DNA of 64,000 nt, from contig NC_044916.1 of NCBI RefSeq assembly GCF_003576645.1, forward strand, positions 9,646,762-9,710,761, given 5' to 3'. The DNA comes from Ipomoea triloba (Eukaryota > Streptophyta > Magnoliopsida > Solanales > Convolvulaceae). The notes under the pieces are model-generated. The model saw only the letters and a program-made list of their open reading frames with translations. It searched no databases and was not told the origin of the DNA. Of this stretch, positions 32,761-46,439 are shown piece by piece (positions within the stretch are counted from its first letter, which is position 1; every line of letters begins with the position of its first letter). Made by a program: the position numbers and the translations under genes.

Positions 32761-33469
32761 ACTCTTATAGCATAATATATAAAAAATAAACATAAATGAA
32801 GGTTACAATAAGTAAATAATTAATAAAAATAATTATTTTCAATAAGAAAAACTACTACTCCTAACTTTTACTCATTCTCACAAACTTTTTAAGTAAATAA
32901 TTAATAAAACTATAAAATAAAAGTAATTATTTTCAATAAGAAAAACTACTACTCCTAACTTTTACTCATTCTCACAAATTTTTTATGTTGACATTTTTAT
33001 TGGGACTGACATAATGAAAATAACTAATCATCAATTGCGAGTTTGTGATATCATGGACTAAAAGTTAGGGAGTAGAAATAAGGAGTACATATAGTAGAAC
33101 TCTTTTCAATATAATTCAAGATGAGTGTTTTCTGTAATAATAGTAGTATGGATATGATGAGTATTGGTGTAGATAGTTATATAATCAAGAATAAAAATAA
33201 TGTCCTAACAATTTTCATATTAAAATAATAAAAAAATCTTCTTAATGCGATATCGATGAGACAGTAAAACTTAATAGTGCACTTATAACATACATTTGTG
33301 CACTTTTATAAGTATTAATAACAATACATATCTAAAGATTGCTAAATGTTTTTGAATGAAATGTAATTCAATTGAACTTTAAGCTCAATTTCAGTAATTT
33401 GTACATATAAAATGCACAATAAGGTGGTTTAAATTTCACGATAATCAGGATCGGCCCTAACATTTTATA

Positions 33470-33610
33470 GGTAGGGAAGAGCATCGATCGTTTTCGGTTA
33501 ATAACCAAAATAATCGAAAAATCTATGACCTTTGCATAACCGACGAATATCTCGTAATCGGACCGACCGAAAATTGAAAATTTCGATCGGTTATAATCAG
33601 TTATTTGTTA
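33470..33610. mobile_element. hAT terminal region
   Basis: TAGGGAAGAGCATCGATCG followed by repeated (C)GGTTAATAACC, CGATCGGTT and ACCGACCG motifs is typical of plant hAT ends. It lies on the 3' side of the minus-strand transposase relic at 34880-36739 and probably belongs to it. The opposite end was not found. Confidence 0.5.
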
Positions 33611-33986
33611 CCGAACTTAATTACCTAACGGGCTGAAATTTCTTTAAAAATTTATTCTAAACTCAAAAATTTAAACACAAAAAACACATTACTAGTTAAA
33701 ATAGTCAATCACATAAACATTTCAAAATTAAATGTCCAATGTTGCAATGTCCACACTCCAAAGTCCAAACACAATCTTAAAACTTAAAAGTACAAAATAG
33801 AAGATACTACTCAATAAGCAATAAAAATTACAACTCCAATTCTCCAACTTAAAAGTAATGCTCCAAATTCCAAATAGCTCACTGCCATAAAACTACACAA
33901 GTAAATAAGTAATGTTCCAACCTCCAGTAGTGCTCACTGCTCACTGGCTTCACTGCCATTCTGCCAATACGTAAACAAAGAAAAAT

Positions 33987-34381
33987 GAGTTTATTACCGA
34001 AATGGTCCCTCGACTATTGTAAAATTACCAATTTGGTCATTGATAATTTTTTTTGCCCAATTAAGTTCTCAATTTTGAAAATTTTAATCATTTTGGTCCT
34101 CCATTTATTTTATCGTTTGATATCCATTAAATCGGGACCAAATTGGTAATTTCACTATATTCAATGGACCATTTCAGTCAAAAATTAATTACCAAAATGG
34201 TCCCTTGACTATAGTAAAATTACCAATTTCATCCAGATTTAATGGATGTTTAACACCGAAATAAATGAAGGACCAAATTGGCCAAATGTTTCAAAGTCGA
34301 GGACTTAATTGGCAAGAAAAATTTTCGAGGACCAAATTGGTAATTTCGCAATAGTCGATGGACCATTTCGATAATAAGCTC
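33987..34381. mobile_element. Mutator-like MITE with 9-bp target duplication
   Basis: The ends GAGTTTATTACCGAAATGGT followed by CCCTCGACTATTG are inverted copies (CAATAGTCGATGGACCATTT then CGATAATAAGCTC). AAGAAAAAT flanks both sides (33978-33986, 34382-34390). The interior alternates ACCAAATTGGTAATTT-type blocks in both orientations. 395 bp, non-coding. Confidence 0.75.
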
Positions 34382-34423
34382 AAGAAAAATTTAAAACACT
34401 AATAAGCAAGTTCCAGTAGTGCT

Positions 34424-34536
34424 GCCAAATACCTTGTGGTCTAGTGGCACCCGATTTACACTCTCACATGGAAGGGAATAGATTTGAGCCTTAGTGGATG
34501 TGAGTGTTGACTCTTTGTGCAAAATGAAAAAAATTA
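34424..34536 (+). mobile_element. Second, shorter SINE of the same family
   Basis: ACCTTGTGGTCTAGTGGCAC and GATTTGAGCCTTAGTGG match box A and box B regions of the SINE at 32598. It lacks the CGGTGTCCCGGTTAA block and ends in a short A-run. No clear target duplication; an older copy. Confidence 0.55.
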
Positions 34537-34879
34537 TATTTTACCTATTTCTTAAATTGATTTTGACTTCTTAATTCTTACGAGTCAATCAGCATCCAAA
34601 CTAAGCTTTGTTAAACCTAAAAACACATCACAATAAAGTTAAATCATAAAATATAGCATATTATGATTTATGAACTATAAAATAAATACAAATATAAAGT
34701 AAAACATACATAGGTCAAACTTATCCATTTCAACAAGTTCATTCTCCATATCATCGCCACGAACCTCACGTGTCCCTTGTTTTATCCAATCTTGAGTACA
34801 AATGAGTGCTTGTACTATTTTAGGAGTTAATTAAAGAACTCCTATAAGCATAAAAAACACGTCCACTTGTGCTAAAAGC

Positions 34880-36739
34880 TTATTCAGAAGCAACAGTTGA
34901 TATGGGCATAACTAATATATCACGAGCCATGACAGACAAGATGGGAAATCGATGTCTATCCTTCTTCCACCAAGTAAGAATATCAAAATCGTCTTCATCT
35001 TCATCATTATCAAGTTCTTCACCATTAAGGTACCTATCCAATTTAGACTTTTGCTCTCCACAAACTATTTCAATTTTATACTTCTTAAAATCACTCTTAT
35101 TCTTCTTCTTTTTTTCCTCTTCCTTTGATATATATATATATATATAATTACTTAAAGATGAAGAATGACTATGCTCCATACTCTCTCTTTGTATAGATTG
35201 AGATGATTTAAGTTGATGCATGTTTCTGTATTCTTCAAATTAATAACTCAACCATTGCATTTCTAATAGTAGACAAGCCAGAAGCTTGATCTACACGATA
35301 CATCTTTTTAAAACAAAAATCAACAAAAGTATATTTGTATCTAAGATCAAGCACACATGCAATATAAAGCAACATATTCATTTTCTCAACATTCCCCCAA
35401 TATTTGTCATACTTTTCAACCATTCTTTTAGCCATTGCACTAAACTCACAATCAGAACTTTTCAACCAATCACGTAAAGTAGCATAAGCATCACAAACTT
35501 CATCAAGATAAACATTGACAGTGATATACAAAGAACCAGAAATCTTCACAGTAAGATCATAGAAATGTTGCAAGAACATGCTTAATCTCCTTACACTTTC
35601 CCAATCTTCATGATTTAGAACACCATCACCAAATAAGATGCCATGTCTATAATTAGAGTCAACTTCTTCAAATCTCTCAAATGCCCTCTCAAACTTTTAA
35701 GCTGAAACTAAAATCAAGTAAGTAGAATTCTATCTAGTGCTCACATCTAATCTCAACACATTCATTAAATTTGATCAATCTAGATGGTGATTGCCTCACA
35801 TACCTTATAGCTCCCCTAACTTTAACAATCAAATCATTCAGATCCTTCATCACATCGGTGACAATAATGTTAATGATATGTGCAACGCTCTTATATGAAG
35901 ATATTTCCCTTGTAGGATACTAGTACCCAAATTATTCAACATTCTTCTCAAGTATCATACGACAACATCATTAGAACTAGCATTATCAACCGTAATGGTG
36001 AAAACATTATCAATGCCCCAATCACGCAAATACTTTTAAATTGGGTTACCCACATACTCACCCTTATGACTTGTAATTGGACAGAAGTTAATTATCCTTT
36101 TATGCAATTTCCAATCATTATCAATGAAATGACATGTAAGACACATGTAATTTACCTTTTGCAATGATGTCCAAGTATCCGTGGTGAGTGACACTCTAAA
36201 AGAATGAGAATGCAACAGAGTATTCAAATTTTTCTTTTCATCCAAGTAAATATCATAGCAACCCCTAGCAATAGTCCAACGAGAGGGTATTTTAAATCTA
36301 AGACAAGCAATAAGCATACATTTTCTAAATCCCTTTGCTTCCACAAACTTAAAGGGCAATTCATCTTCAATAATCATTTCAGCTATAACCCTCCTAAGAG
36401 CTTTTGCACCATATTTCCCAAAACTTATTGAACTCTCCCCTTCATTTACTTAATTGGCAAATTAATTCAATTTGTGCAGGATCTGAACTAGTACGTGGAA
36501 ATTTAGAACAACTTTTTAAATGGGGTTTCAATGAACTAGTCTCATTCATTTTAGTGTCTGCAAAAAGCTCTATTTCACAATAATTGCACCTAGCTTTGTG
36601 ATCACCATTATCATTAATGAACTTATGGAAGTGATCACATACCTCTGATCTTGGTCGTTTAGCTTTCTGTTTACTCTTTCCAATCCATAGTAGTTGTTCC
36701 ACTAGTTGTACTAGTATCATTTGCTCGTGATTTTGCCAT
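34880..36739 (-). pseudogene. hAT transposase relic (ZBED/RICESLEEPER type)
   Basis: Minus-strand fragments follow the hAT order. A possible start MAKSRANDTSTTS lies at 36739. A BED zinc finger (CNYCEIELFAD, HLKSC) lies at about 36640-36500. Catalytic-region text reads GFRKCMLIACLRFKIPSRW, LTTDTWTSLQKVNYMCLTCH and, near 36000, DNVFTITVDNASSNDVV. DKYWGNVEKMNMLLYIACVL follows at about 35400. The C-terminal dimerisation block (LDRYLNGEE, FDILTWWKKDRHRFPILSV, ISTVASE) ends at 34880. At least three frame changes and several stops break it. A TA microsatellite near 35130 interrupts the region before the dimerisation domain. Confidence 0.8.
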
Positions 36740-37097
36740 TGTCCCTTTTCCTTTCACTATTGAGCCCAAATATGTTGATGATGTTGGTACTTATAAAAAC
36801 AAAAATAAAAATTAAATCAGTTGAGTATTGTTAGATTGTTAGACTTGTTCAAATTTGTAAATTTTGAACAGAATCTGCTTGCATAATTAGATCTGCAGAG
36901 TATCAAAACTGAAACAAAATAAAATGCGTTCTGATATAAATGAATAAAATATGTTTATCAACCGTAATGCTTACATAAATACATTCTAATAGTTACATAC
37001 TGCATACATAGTTGATAGTTACATACTGCATACATATATGTTTTATAATTAATAAACTTCTTTGATTAGACTACTAATTTCAATGAAAAAATAAAAT

Positions 37098-37293
37098 AGT
37101 TTATTACCAAAATGGTCCTCAACTATTGTGAAATTATCAATTTGGTCCTCAATAATTTTTCGTGCCCAAATAAGTCCCTCGACTTTGAAAAATTTAACCA
37201 ATTTGGCCCTCCATTTATTTTGCCAACATCCGTTAAATAAATACTAAATTAGTAATTTTGCTATAGTCAAGGGACCAAATTGATAATTAATTA
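37098..37293. mobile_element. Truncated relative of the GGTCC MITE
   Basis: The left end AGTTTATTACCAAAATGGTC followed by CTCAACTATTGTGAAATTA resembles the end of the 33987 MITE. The right side has CTATAGTCAAGGGACCAAAT then TGATAATTAATTA. It is about half the length; no target duplication seen. Confidence 0.55.
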
Positions 37294-37670
37294 TATTACG
37301 TAGTTCTGGAAAATGACTTTCCCTTTTTTTTTGGGGGGAAGTCATTTTCGTGAAAAAAATGGGTTATTTTCCATTGACCATAGCTTATTTTCCTTTGACT
37401 GCATCTTCCTTCTCCTTCCCAAACACCAAAAACTTGAAAAATGATTTCCAGAAATCATTTTCCGGGTTTCCAAACACACCCTTAGTAATGTGGAAGTAGA
37501 ACCCATTTTTTAAAGTGAGAGAGTATTGATGGGATAAGGATAGCTTAAAGATACTAAAAAAGTACATACTTTTAAGAATTTAATGGTGCACTTATAACAT
37601 ACATTTGTATACTTTTAAAACAATTAACTATACAGATCCATTCTCAAAAAAAAAAAAAAAAAAAAAAAAA

Positions 37671-38488
37671 NNNNNNNNNNNNNNNNNNNNNNNNNNNNNN
37701 NNNNNNNNNNNNNNNNNNNNNNNNNNNNNNNNNNNNNNNNNNNNNNNNNNNNNNNNNNNNNNNNNNNNNNNNNNNNNNNNNNNNNNNNNNNNNNNNNNNN
37801 NNNNNNNNNNNNNNNNNNNNNNNNNNNNNNNNNNNNNNNNNNNNNNNNNNNNNNNNNNNNNNNNNNNNNNNNNNNNNNNNNNNNNNNNNNNNNNNNNNNN
37901 NNNNNNNNNNNNNNNNNNNNNNNNNNNNNNNNNNNNNNNNNNNNNNNNNNNNNNNNNNNNNNNNNNNNNNNNNNNNNNNNNNNNNNNNNNNNNNNNNNNN
38001 NNNNNNNNNNNNNNNNNNNNNNNNNNNNNNNNNNNNNNNNNNNNNNNNNNNNNNNNNNNNNNNNNNNNNNNNNNNNNNNNNNNNNNNNNNNNNNNNNNNN
38101 NNNNNNNNNNNNNNNNNNNNNNNNNNNNNNNNNNNNNNNNNNNNNNNNNNNNNNNNNNNNNNNNNNNNNNNNNNNNNNNNNNNNNNNNNNNNNNNNNNNN
38201 NNNNNNNNNNNNNNNNNNNNNNNNNNNNNNNNNNNNNNNNNNNNNNNNNNNNNNNNNNNNNNNNNNNNNNNNNNNNNNNNNNNNNNNNNNNNNNNNNNNN
38301 NNNNNNNNNNNNNNNNNNNNNNNNNNNNNNNNNNNNNNNNNNNNNNNNNNNNNNNNNNNNNNNNNNNNNNNNNNNNNNNNNNNNNNNNNNNNNNNNNNNN
38401 NNNNNNNNNNNNNNNNNNNNNNNNNNNNNNNNNNNNNNNNNNNNNNNNNNNNNNNNNNNNNNNNNNNNNNNNNNNNNNNNNNNNNNNN
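37671..38488. other. Assembly gap, 818 Ns
   Basis: Run of N between a poly(A) end and a poly(T) start. Both flanks belong to the duplicated 5871-bp segment. Confidence 0.99.
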
Positions 38489-38989
38489 CTTTTTTTTTTT
38501 TTTTGTATAAAATGTAGTCATAAATTTACCTTCCTTCCACAATGCAGTTATAACAAATTCATTCCGTGCATCGTACGGGTGAAAATACTAGTTAATAATA
38601 GGGCAAATTTATTGTAGACCATGGTCGATGTAGCAACATGGATCATAAAGCAAAATGATGTCATATCATTTTAATTACACTTCAGTTTTATTTTATAATA
38701 TTGCTCTGTTTTTTAGTTTCATTTTCCACACATACTAGTTTCATTATAGCAGCTGATAAATTAAGAATTTTAAATATGATAAATTAATAAATATAATTAT
38801 GGTAACATTTAATATATATACTAACCAAAGTTTAACAATGTAAGATAATTTTAATAAAAAATAATTTTAATAAAGATGATAGTACAATAGTTATAACGCA
38901 ATGTACAACTCAATTAGCATAGAAATACATATATAAATCATTGGTAATAACATTAGTTCACTCTTATATTTTTTTTATTTAGATTTTAC

Positions 38990-39027
<38 letters not shown>

Positions 39028-39286
39028 TAAATCATTTTTATAAAATTGATATTTATATTTTTGAAAATAACTAACTAATCCTTACTAATTAAAATTTAAA
39101 TAAAATCAAACTTATTTCTTATATTACTCCAATATATAATGTGTATATACATTATTACCATTGAAAAATATAAGAAAAGATATGATGTATACATGTACAT
39201 TATAGTAATAATGAGAAAAGATAACGGAAGTTATAACGGTATGGATATTTTTGTCCAAAAAATTGTATAGTATAACTCTTATAGCA

Positions 39287-39449
39287 GCCAAAGACCTTGT
39301 GGTCAAGTGGCACCCGGTGTCCCGGTTAACACTCTCACATGGATGATGGGACTGAGTTCGAGCCTCAGTGGAGTCGTTGTGCTTCAGTCGGTTGAGAAAG
39401 TAGTTTTGAACAAATTGTAACAAAGTCAGTAGTACTCAAAAAAAAAAAA
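39287..39449 (+). mobile_element. Second listing of the SINE (probable assembly copy)
   Basis: Identical to 32598-32760 with the same target duplication, shifted by 6689 bp. Confidence 0.8.
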
Positions 39450-40675
39450 ACTCTTATAGCATAATATATAAAAAATAAACATAAATGAAGGTTACAATAA
39501 GTAAATAATTAATAAAAATAATTATTTTCAATAAGAAAAACTACTACTCCTAACTTTTACTCATTCTCACAAACTTTTTAAGTAAATAATTAATAAAACT
39601 ATAAAATAAAAGTAATTATTTTCAATAAGAAAAACTACTACTCCTAACTTTTACTCATTCTCACAAATTTTTTATGTTGACATTTTTATTGGGACTGACA
39701 TAATGAAAATAACTAATCATCAATTGCGAGTTTGTGATATCATGGACTAAAAGTTAGGGAGTAGAAATAAGGAGTACATATAGTAGAACTCTTTTCAATA
39801 TAATTCAAGATGAGTGTTTTCTGTAATAATAGTAGTATGGATATGATGAGTATTGGTGTAGATAGTTATATAATCAAGAATAAAAATAATGTCCTAACAA
39901 TTTTCATATTAAAATAATAAAAAAATCTTCTTAATGCGATATCGATGAGACAGTAAAACTTAATAGTGCACTTATAACATACATTTGTGCACTTTTATAA
40001 GTATTAATAACAATACATATCTAAAGATTGCTAAATGTTTTTGAATGAAATGTAATTCAATTGAACTTTAAGCTCAATTTCAGTAATTTGTACATATAAA
40101 ATGCACAATAAGGTGGTTTAAATTTCACGATAATCAGGATCGGCCCTAACATTTTATAGGTAGGGAAGAGCATCGATCGTTTTCGGTTAATAACCAAAAT
40201 AATCGAAAAATCTATGACCTTTGCATAACCGACGAATATCTCGTAATCGGACCGACCGAAAATTGAAAATTTCGATCGGTTATAATCAGTTATTTGTTAC
40301 CGAACTTAATTACCTAACGGGCTGAAATTTCTTTAAAAATTTATTCTAAACTCAAAAATTTAAACACAAAAAACACATTACTAGTTAAAATAGTCAATCA
40401 CATAAACATTTCAAAATTAAATGTCCAATGTTGCAATGTCCACACTCCAAAGTCCAAACACAATCTTAAAACTTAAAAGTACAAAATAGAAGATACTACT
40501 CAATAAGCAATAAAAATTACAACTCCAATTCTCCAACTTAAAAGTAATGCTCCAAATTCCAAATAGCTCACTGCCATAAAACTACACAAGTAAATAAGTA
40601 ATGTTCCAACCTCCAGTAGTGCTCACTGCTCACTGGCTTCACTGCCATTCTGCCAATACGTAAACAAAGAAAAAT

Positions 40676-41070
40676 GAGTTTATTACCGAAATGGTCCCTC
40701 GACTATTGTAAAATTACCAATTTGGTCATTGATAATTTTTTTTGCCCAATTAAGTTCTCAATTTTGAAAATTTTAATCATTTTGGTCCTCCATTTATTTT
40801 ATCGTTTGATATCCATTAAATCGGGACCAAATTGGTAATTTCACTATATTCAATGGACCATTTCAGTCAAAAATTAATTACCAAAATGGTCCCTTGACTA
40901 TAGTAAAATTACCAATTTCATCCAGATTTAATGGATGTTTAACACCGAAATAAATGAAGGACCAAATTGGCCAAATGTTTCAAAGTCGAGGACTTAATTG
41001 GCAAGAAAAATTTTCGAGGACCAAATTGGTAATTTCGCAATAGTCGATGGACCATTTCGATAATAAGCTC
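40676..41070. mobile_element. Second listing of the 395-bp MITE (probable assembly copy)
   Basis: Identical to 33987-34381, with the same 9-bp flanks. The shorter SINE is also repeated, at 41113-41225. Confidence 0.7.
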
Positions 41071-41568
41071 AAGAAAAATTTAAAACACTAATAAGCAAGT
41101 TCCAGTAGTGCTGCCAAATACCTTGTGGTCTAGTGGCACCCGATTTACACTCTCACATGGAAGGGAATAGATTTGAGCCTTAGTGGATGTGAGTGTTGAC
41201 TCTTTGTGCAAAATGAAAAAAATTATATTTTACCTATTTCTTAAATTGATTTTGACTTCTTAATTCTTACGAGTCAATCAGCATCCAAACTAAGCTTTGT
41301 TAAACCTAAAAACACATCACAATAAAGTTAAATCATAAAATATAGCATATTATGATTTATGAACTATAAAATAAATACAAATATAAAGTAAAACATACAT
41401 AGGTCAAACTTATCCATTTCAACAAGTTCATTCTCCATATCATCGCCACGAACCTCACGTGTCCCTTGTTTTATCCAATCTTGAGTACAAATGAGTGCTT
41501 GTACTATTTTAGGAGTTAATTAAAGAACTCCTATAAGCATAAAAAACACGTCCACTTGTGCTAAAAGC

Positions 41569-43428
41569 TTATTCAGAAGCAACAGTTGATATGGGCATAA
41601 CTAATATATCACGAGCCATGACAGACAAGATGGGAAATCGATGTCTATCCTTCTTCCACCAAGTAAGAATATCAAAATCGTCTTCATCTTCATCATTATC
41701 AAGTTCTTCACCATTAAGGTACCTATCCAATTTAGACTTTTGCTCTCCACAAACTATTTCAATTTTATACTTCTTAAAATCACTCTTATTCTTCTTCTTT
41801 TTTTCCTCTTCCTTTGATATATATATATATATATAATTACTTAAAGATGAAGAATGACTATGCTCCATACTCTCTCTTTGTATAGATTGAGATGATTTAA
41901 GTTGATGCATGTTTCTGTATTCTTCAAATTAATAACTCAACCATTGCATTTCTAATAGTAGACAAGCCAGAAGCTTGATCTACACGATACATCTTTTTAA
42001 AACAAAAATCAACAAAAGTATATTTGTATCTAAGATCAAGCACACATGCAATATAAAGCAACATATTCATTTTCTCAACATTCCCCCAATATTTGTCATA
42101 CTTTTCAACCATTCTTTTAGCCATTGCACTAAACTCACAATCAGAACTTTTCAACCAATCACGTAAAGTAGCATAAGCATCACAAACTTCATCAAGATAA
42201 ACATTGACAGTGATATACAAAGAACCAGAAATCTTCACAGTAAGATCATAGAAATGTTGCAAGAACATGCTTAATCTCCTTACACTTTCCCAATCTTCAT
42301 GATTTAGAACACCATCACCAAATAAGATGCCATGTCTATAATTAGAGTCAACTTCTTCAAATCTCTCAAATGCCCTCTCAAACTTTTAAGCTGAAACTAA
42401 AATCAAGTAAGTAGAATTCTATCTAGTGCTCACATCTAATCTCAACACATTCATTAAATTTGATCAATCTAGATGGTGATTGCCTCACATACCTTATAGC
42501 TCCCCTAACTTTAACAATCAAATCATTCAGATCCTTCATCACATCGGTGACAATAATGTTAATGATATGTGCAACGCTCTTATATGAAGATATTTCCCTT
42601 GTAGGATACTAGTACCCAAATTATTCAACATTCTTCTCAAGTATCATACGACAACATCATTAGAACTAGCATTATCAACCGTAATGGTGAAAACATTATC
42701 AATGCCCCAATCACGCAAATACTTTTAAATTGGGTTACCCACATACTCACCCTTATGACTTGTAATTGGACAGAAGTTAATTATCCTTTTATGCAATTTC
42801 CAATCATTATCAATGAAATGACATGTAAGACACATGTAATTTACCTTTTGCAATGATGTCCAAGTATCCGTGGTGAGTGACACTCTAAAAGAATGAGAAT
42901 GCAACAGAGTATTCAAATTTTTCTTTTCATCCAAGTAAATATCATAGCAACCCCTAGCAATAGTCCAACGAGAGGGTATTTTAAATCTAAGACAAGCAAT
43001 AAGCATACATTTTCTAAATCCCTTTGCTTCCACAAACTTAAAGGGCAATTCATCTTCAATAATCATTTCAGCTATAACCCTCCTAAGAGCTTTTGCACCA
43101 TATTTCCCAAAACTTATTGAACTCTCCCCTTCATTTACTTAATTGGCAAATTAATTCAATTTGTGCAGGATCTGAACTAGTACGTGGAAATTTAGAACAA
43201 CTTTTTAAATGGGGTTTCAATGAACTAGTCTCATTCATTTTAGTGTCTGCAAAAAGCTCTATTTCACAATAATTGCACCTAGCTTTGTGATCACCATTAT
43301 CATTAATGAACTTATGGAAGTGATCACATACCTCTGATCTTGGTCGTTTAGCTTTCTGTTTACTCTTTCCAATCCATAGTAGTTGTTCCACTAGTTGTAC
43401 TAGTATCATTTGCTCGTGATTTTGCCAT
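41569..43428 (-). pseudogene. Second listing of the hAT transposase relic (probable assembly copy)
   Basis: Every open fragment is identical to 34880-36739, shifted by 6689 bp, including the same breaks. The truncated MITE is likewise repeated at 43787-43982. Confidence 0.75.
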
Positions 43429-44584
43429 TGTCCCTTTTCCTTTCACTATTGAGCCCAAATATGTTGATGATGTTGGTACTTATAAAAACAAAAATAAAAA
43501 TTAAATCAGTTGAGTATTGTTAGATTGTTAGACTTGTTCAAATTTGTAAATTTTGAACAGAATCTGCTTGCATAATTAGATCTGCAGAGTATCAAAACTG
43601 AAACAAAATAAAATGCGTTCTGATATAAATGAATAAAATATGTTTATCAACCGTAATGCTTACATAAATACATTCTAATAGTTACATACTGCATACATAG
43701 TTGATAGTTACATACTGCATACATATATGTTTTATAATTAATAAACTTCTTTGATTAGACTACTAATTTCAATGAAAAAATAAAATAGTTTATTACCAAA
43801 ATGGTCCTCAACTATTGTGAAATTATCAATTTGGTCCTCAATAATTTTTCGTGCCCAAATAAGTCCCTCGACTTTGAAAAATTTAACCAATTTGGCCCTC
43901 CATTTATTTTGCCAACATCCGTTAAATAAATACTAAATTAGTAATTTTGCTATAGTCAAGGGACCAAATTGATAATTAATTATATTACGTAGTTCTGGAA
44001 AATGACTTTCCCTTTTTTTTTGGGGGGAAGTCATTTTCGTGAAAAAAATGGGTTATTTTCCATTGACCATAGCTTATTTTCCTTTGACTGCATCTTCCTT
44101 CTCCTTCCCAAACACCAAAAACTTGAAAAATGATTTCCAGAAATCATTTTCCGGGTTTCCAAACACACCCTTAGTAATGTGGAAGTAGAACCCATTTTTT
44201 AAAGTGAGAGAGTATTGATGGGATAAGGATAGCTTAAAGATACTAAAAAAGTACATACTTTTAAGAATTTAATGGTGCACTTATAACATACATTTGTATA
44301 CTTTTAAAACAATTAACTATACAGATCCATTCTCAAAAAAAAAAAAAAAAAAAAAAAAAACTATGCAGATTCAATGATTATTATTATTTTTTAAAAGGAT
44401 TGAAATGTACTTTAATTAATCAAAAGTGCACTTCTAATGCATTGTTCAACATATAAAATGCACATAAATGTGGTTTAAGTTTTACGATGATATCGATCAA
44501 ATTTCAAAATTAAACATCTAAAAGTGCATAAAAAATACTTAAAATTGAAAATTATATTAAATAATAAAGATAACAGCTTTACCA

Positions 44585-44790
44585 ACAATAGAGCAGACCC
44601 TAAAGACACCTTTAAACCCGTATCATACTCAGACTAATCCCCATTCGCACCAGGCCGGTCTAATTAAAGGGTAAAGTGCTGGTCAGATTGATTTTTTCAT
44701 ACAAGAGGGGGTTCAAACTTCCGACCTCTCTTAAAGGACAAGAATGCTCGGTCACTCACGCCAACCAAGTTGGTTGCAATTGTTGAATTG
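44585..44790 (-). mobile_element. tRNA-derived SINE-like repeat
   Basis: On the minus strand CCAACTTGGTTGGCGTGAGT resembles a box A region. AGTTTGAACCCCCTC resembles box B. The downstream body reads GGTCTGCTCTATTGTTGGTA. No target duplication or poly(A) was recognised, so the ends are approximate. Confidence 0.45.
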
Positions 44791-44944
44791 TTGTGACAAT
44801 TCATTCACTTCTTCCCTTGACTTATTAATTGGATCATTCATAGTAATTCATTCACCTCTCTCTAATGTGAATTACAACAATCACAAAAAATATGACTGAA
44901 AGTTGTACGCGGCCAAAGAAATAAAAGCAATAAATGCCTGCAGT

Positions 44945-45430
44945 AGGGAAAATTATAATGTGTATAAAATTAAATTGAATAGTATGTTTCACATATTGAG
45001 GGTATATTATCAAATAAAATTGTAGTTGAATTAGAATAATGATACGTACTTTAATGGTGTTATAATGAAACTGCAATGCGTTTAAAATGAAATTGAATAG
45101 AATGTCTCTTATATTGAGTGCATATATATTGTCAAATTAAACTGTAGTTGAATTAGAATGATACTTTAGGGTGCTATAATGAAACTACTGTGTGCATTAA
45201 ATGAAATGAATGATCCACACAATTATTGAACTCTGGTTGCTTGTATCTATCAATTGATCCCTGGTCGATAAAACTTTGAGAATACACTCAATAAAACAAA
45301 TATGGGAGAGGCTAAGAATGAAGTAAAGCAAAGATTAGATAAGTTGATGAGAAGATCGCAATGAAGATGAGAGAGGCTACTGCATAAACCTTATTGGAAT
45401 TTTTGTCGTCTACCTTTCTGACGGTAAAAA
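44945..45430. repeat. Second locus of the ~112-bp repeat element
   Basis: Two to three units (ATTGAGGGTATATTATCAAA, TGTAGTTGAATTAGAATAAT) are followed by the same downstream text as at 21720-21960 (GATAAAACTTTGAGAATACA, AATATGGGAGAGGCTAAGAA, AGTTGATGAGAAGATC). It is a diverged copy of one dispersed element. Confidence 0.6.
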
Positions 45431-45915
45431 TGTTATCGGTGTATATTTGATAAATGAGTACAATTACTACAATAGTTTAGTACAATAGTTTAGTTACTTT
45501 AGTACAATAGTGTTTGTGTGTCAGAAAACCAGAGAGCCCCCCTCTCCATTACAAGGTTCATTGTTTATACTGAAAGTGCAAACTCTTCTTCTCGTGAGTG
45601 TAACGGACTCGGGTAATAATGGTGGGAGGAGTTATGATGGGGAGCCGCTGAGTAATTTCCCTCTTCAATGTGTCGGAGTAATGCACTGTTATATGGTTGT
45701 TTGACTTTCTCATGATAGCTTGCTTTGCCTCTAGTGGTTCCGGGTCGAGTGTTTGCCCAATTATCCTATCACATTGTTAACAATAATGATTTTTTTCTTA
45801 AAATTATTCAAACTACGTCGTATTGCTTCATGGTCCACAGTAAAATTTGTCATGTTCGGGGTAGTCCTTCTATAATCATTTCATGGGGTGATGGTATCGG
45901 CACCGTATCGGCTCA

Positions 45916-46252
45916 ATTCTTATACCATGGACCAGGGTTCACCTTACATTGTGAATGCTGGTCTAAATTTTATTTGTTTGTAATTACCATATTATATGCC
46001 TTCAGTTAATAAATTGTGTATGCATGTAAATCAATTAAAGACATATAACTTGTCAATTACATGCGCATAATATGTTAATTGCAAATACATATATATTAAT
46101 TGTATATTATGTGTTTATAATTAATATATTATATTCATTCAATTTATTTACATACACATAATTTGTTAACGATAAATACATAATAAATTAATTGTAAGAT
46201 ATAAGCTGAATGTCCATAGTGAAAAGTGGACCTCGTCCTTGGTATAATTTGC
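45916..46252. mobile_element. MITE of the GTGGACCA family
   Basis: The left end TTATACCATGGACCAGGGTT mirrors the right end (AAAGTGGACCTCGTCCTTGG then TATAATTTGCC). The interior resembles the MITE in the DAAT intron (ACATAATWTGTTAA-type repeats). Confidence 0.6.
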
Positions 46253-46439
46253 CTATTAGATCTATCTTGCCTCCTTTCTTTTTACATCCACTCCGGTAAA
46301 GATGAGCCAAGAGTTTGTGAGATTTTTGGACTGCCGCCGGGGACCATAACCCCACAATAACATATTATCGATGTTTTAATATATAATTAAAGAAATTATT
46401 TTATGACATTCTTCTTCATATATTACTATTTGAAGTTAA

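Larger units (their letters stand above)
31800..44359. repeat. 5871-bp perfect duplication around an N gap
   Basis: 31800-37670 and 38489-44359 correspond base for base where I compared them (offset 6689), including identical translated frames, SINE and MITEs. The first copy stops in poly(A) at the gap; the second starts in the same C-plus-15-T run found at 31800. It is most simply an unmerged contig overlap. Confidence 0.88.

Noticed and set aside
37605..38542. Open frames spanning the second N gap
   Set aside because: Poly-Lys or poly-Phe from homopolymers plus Ns only.
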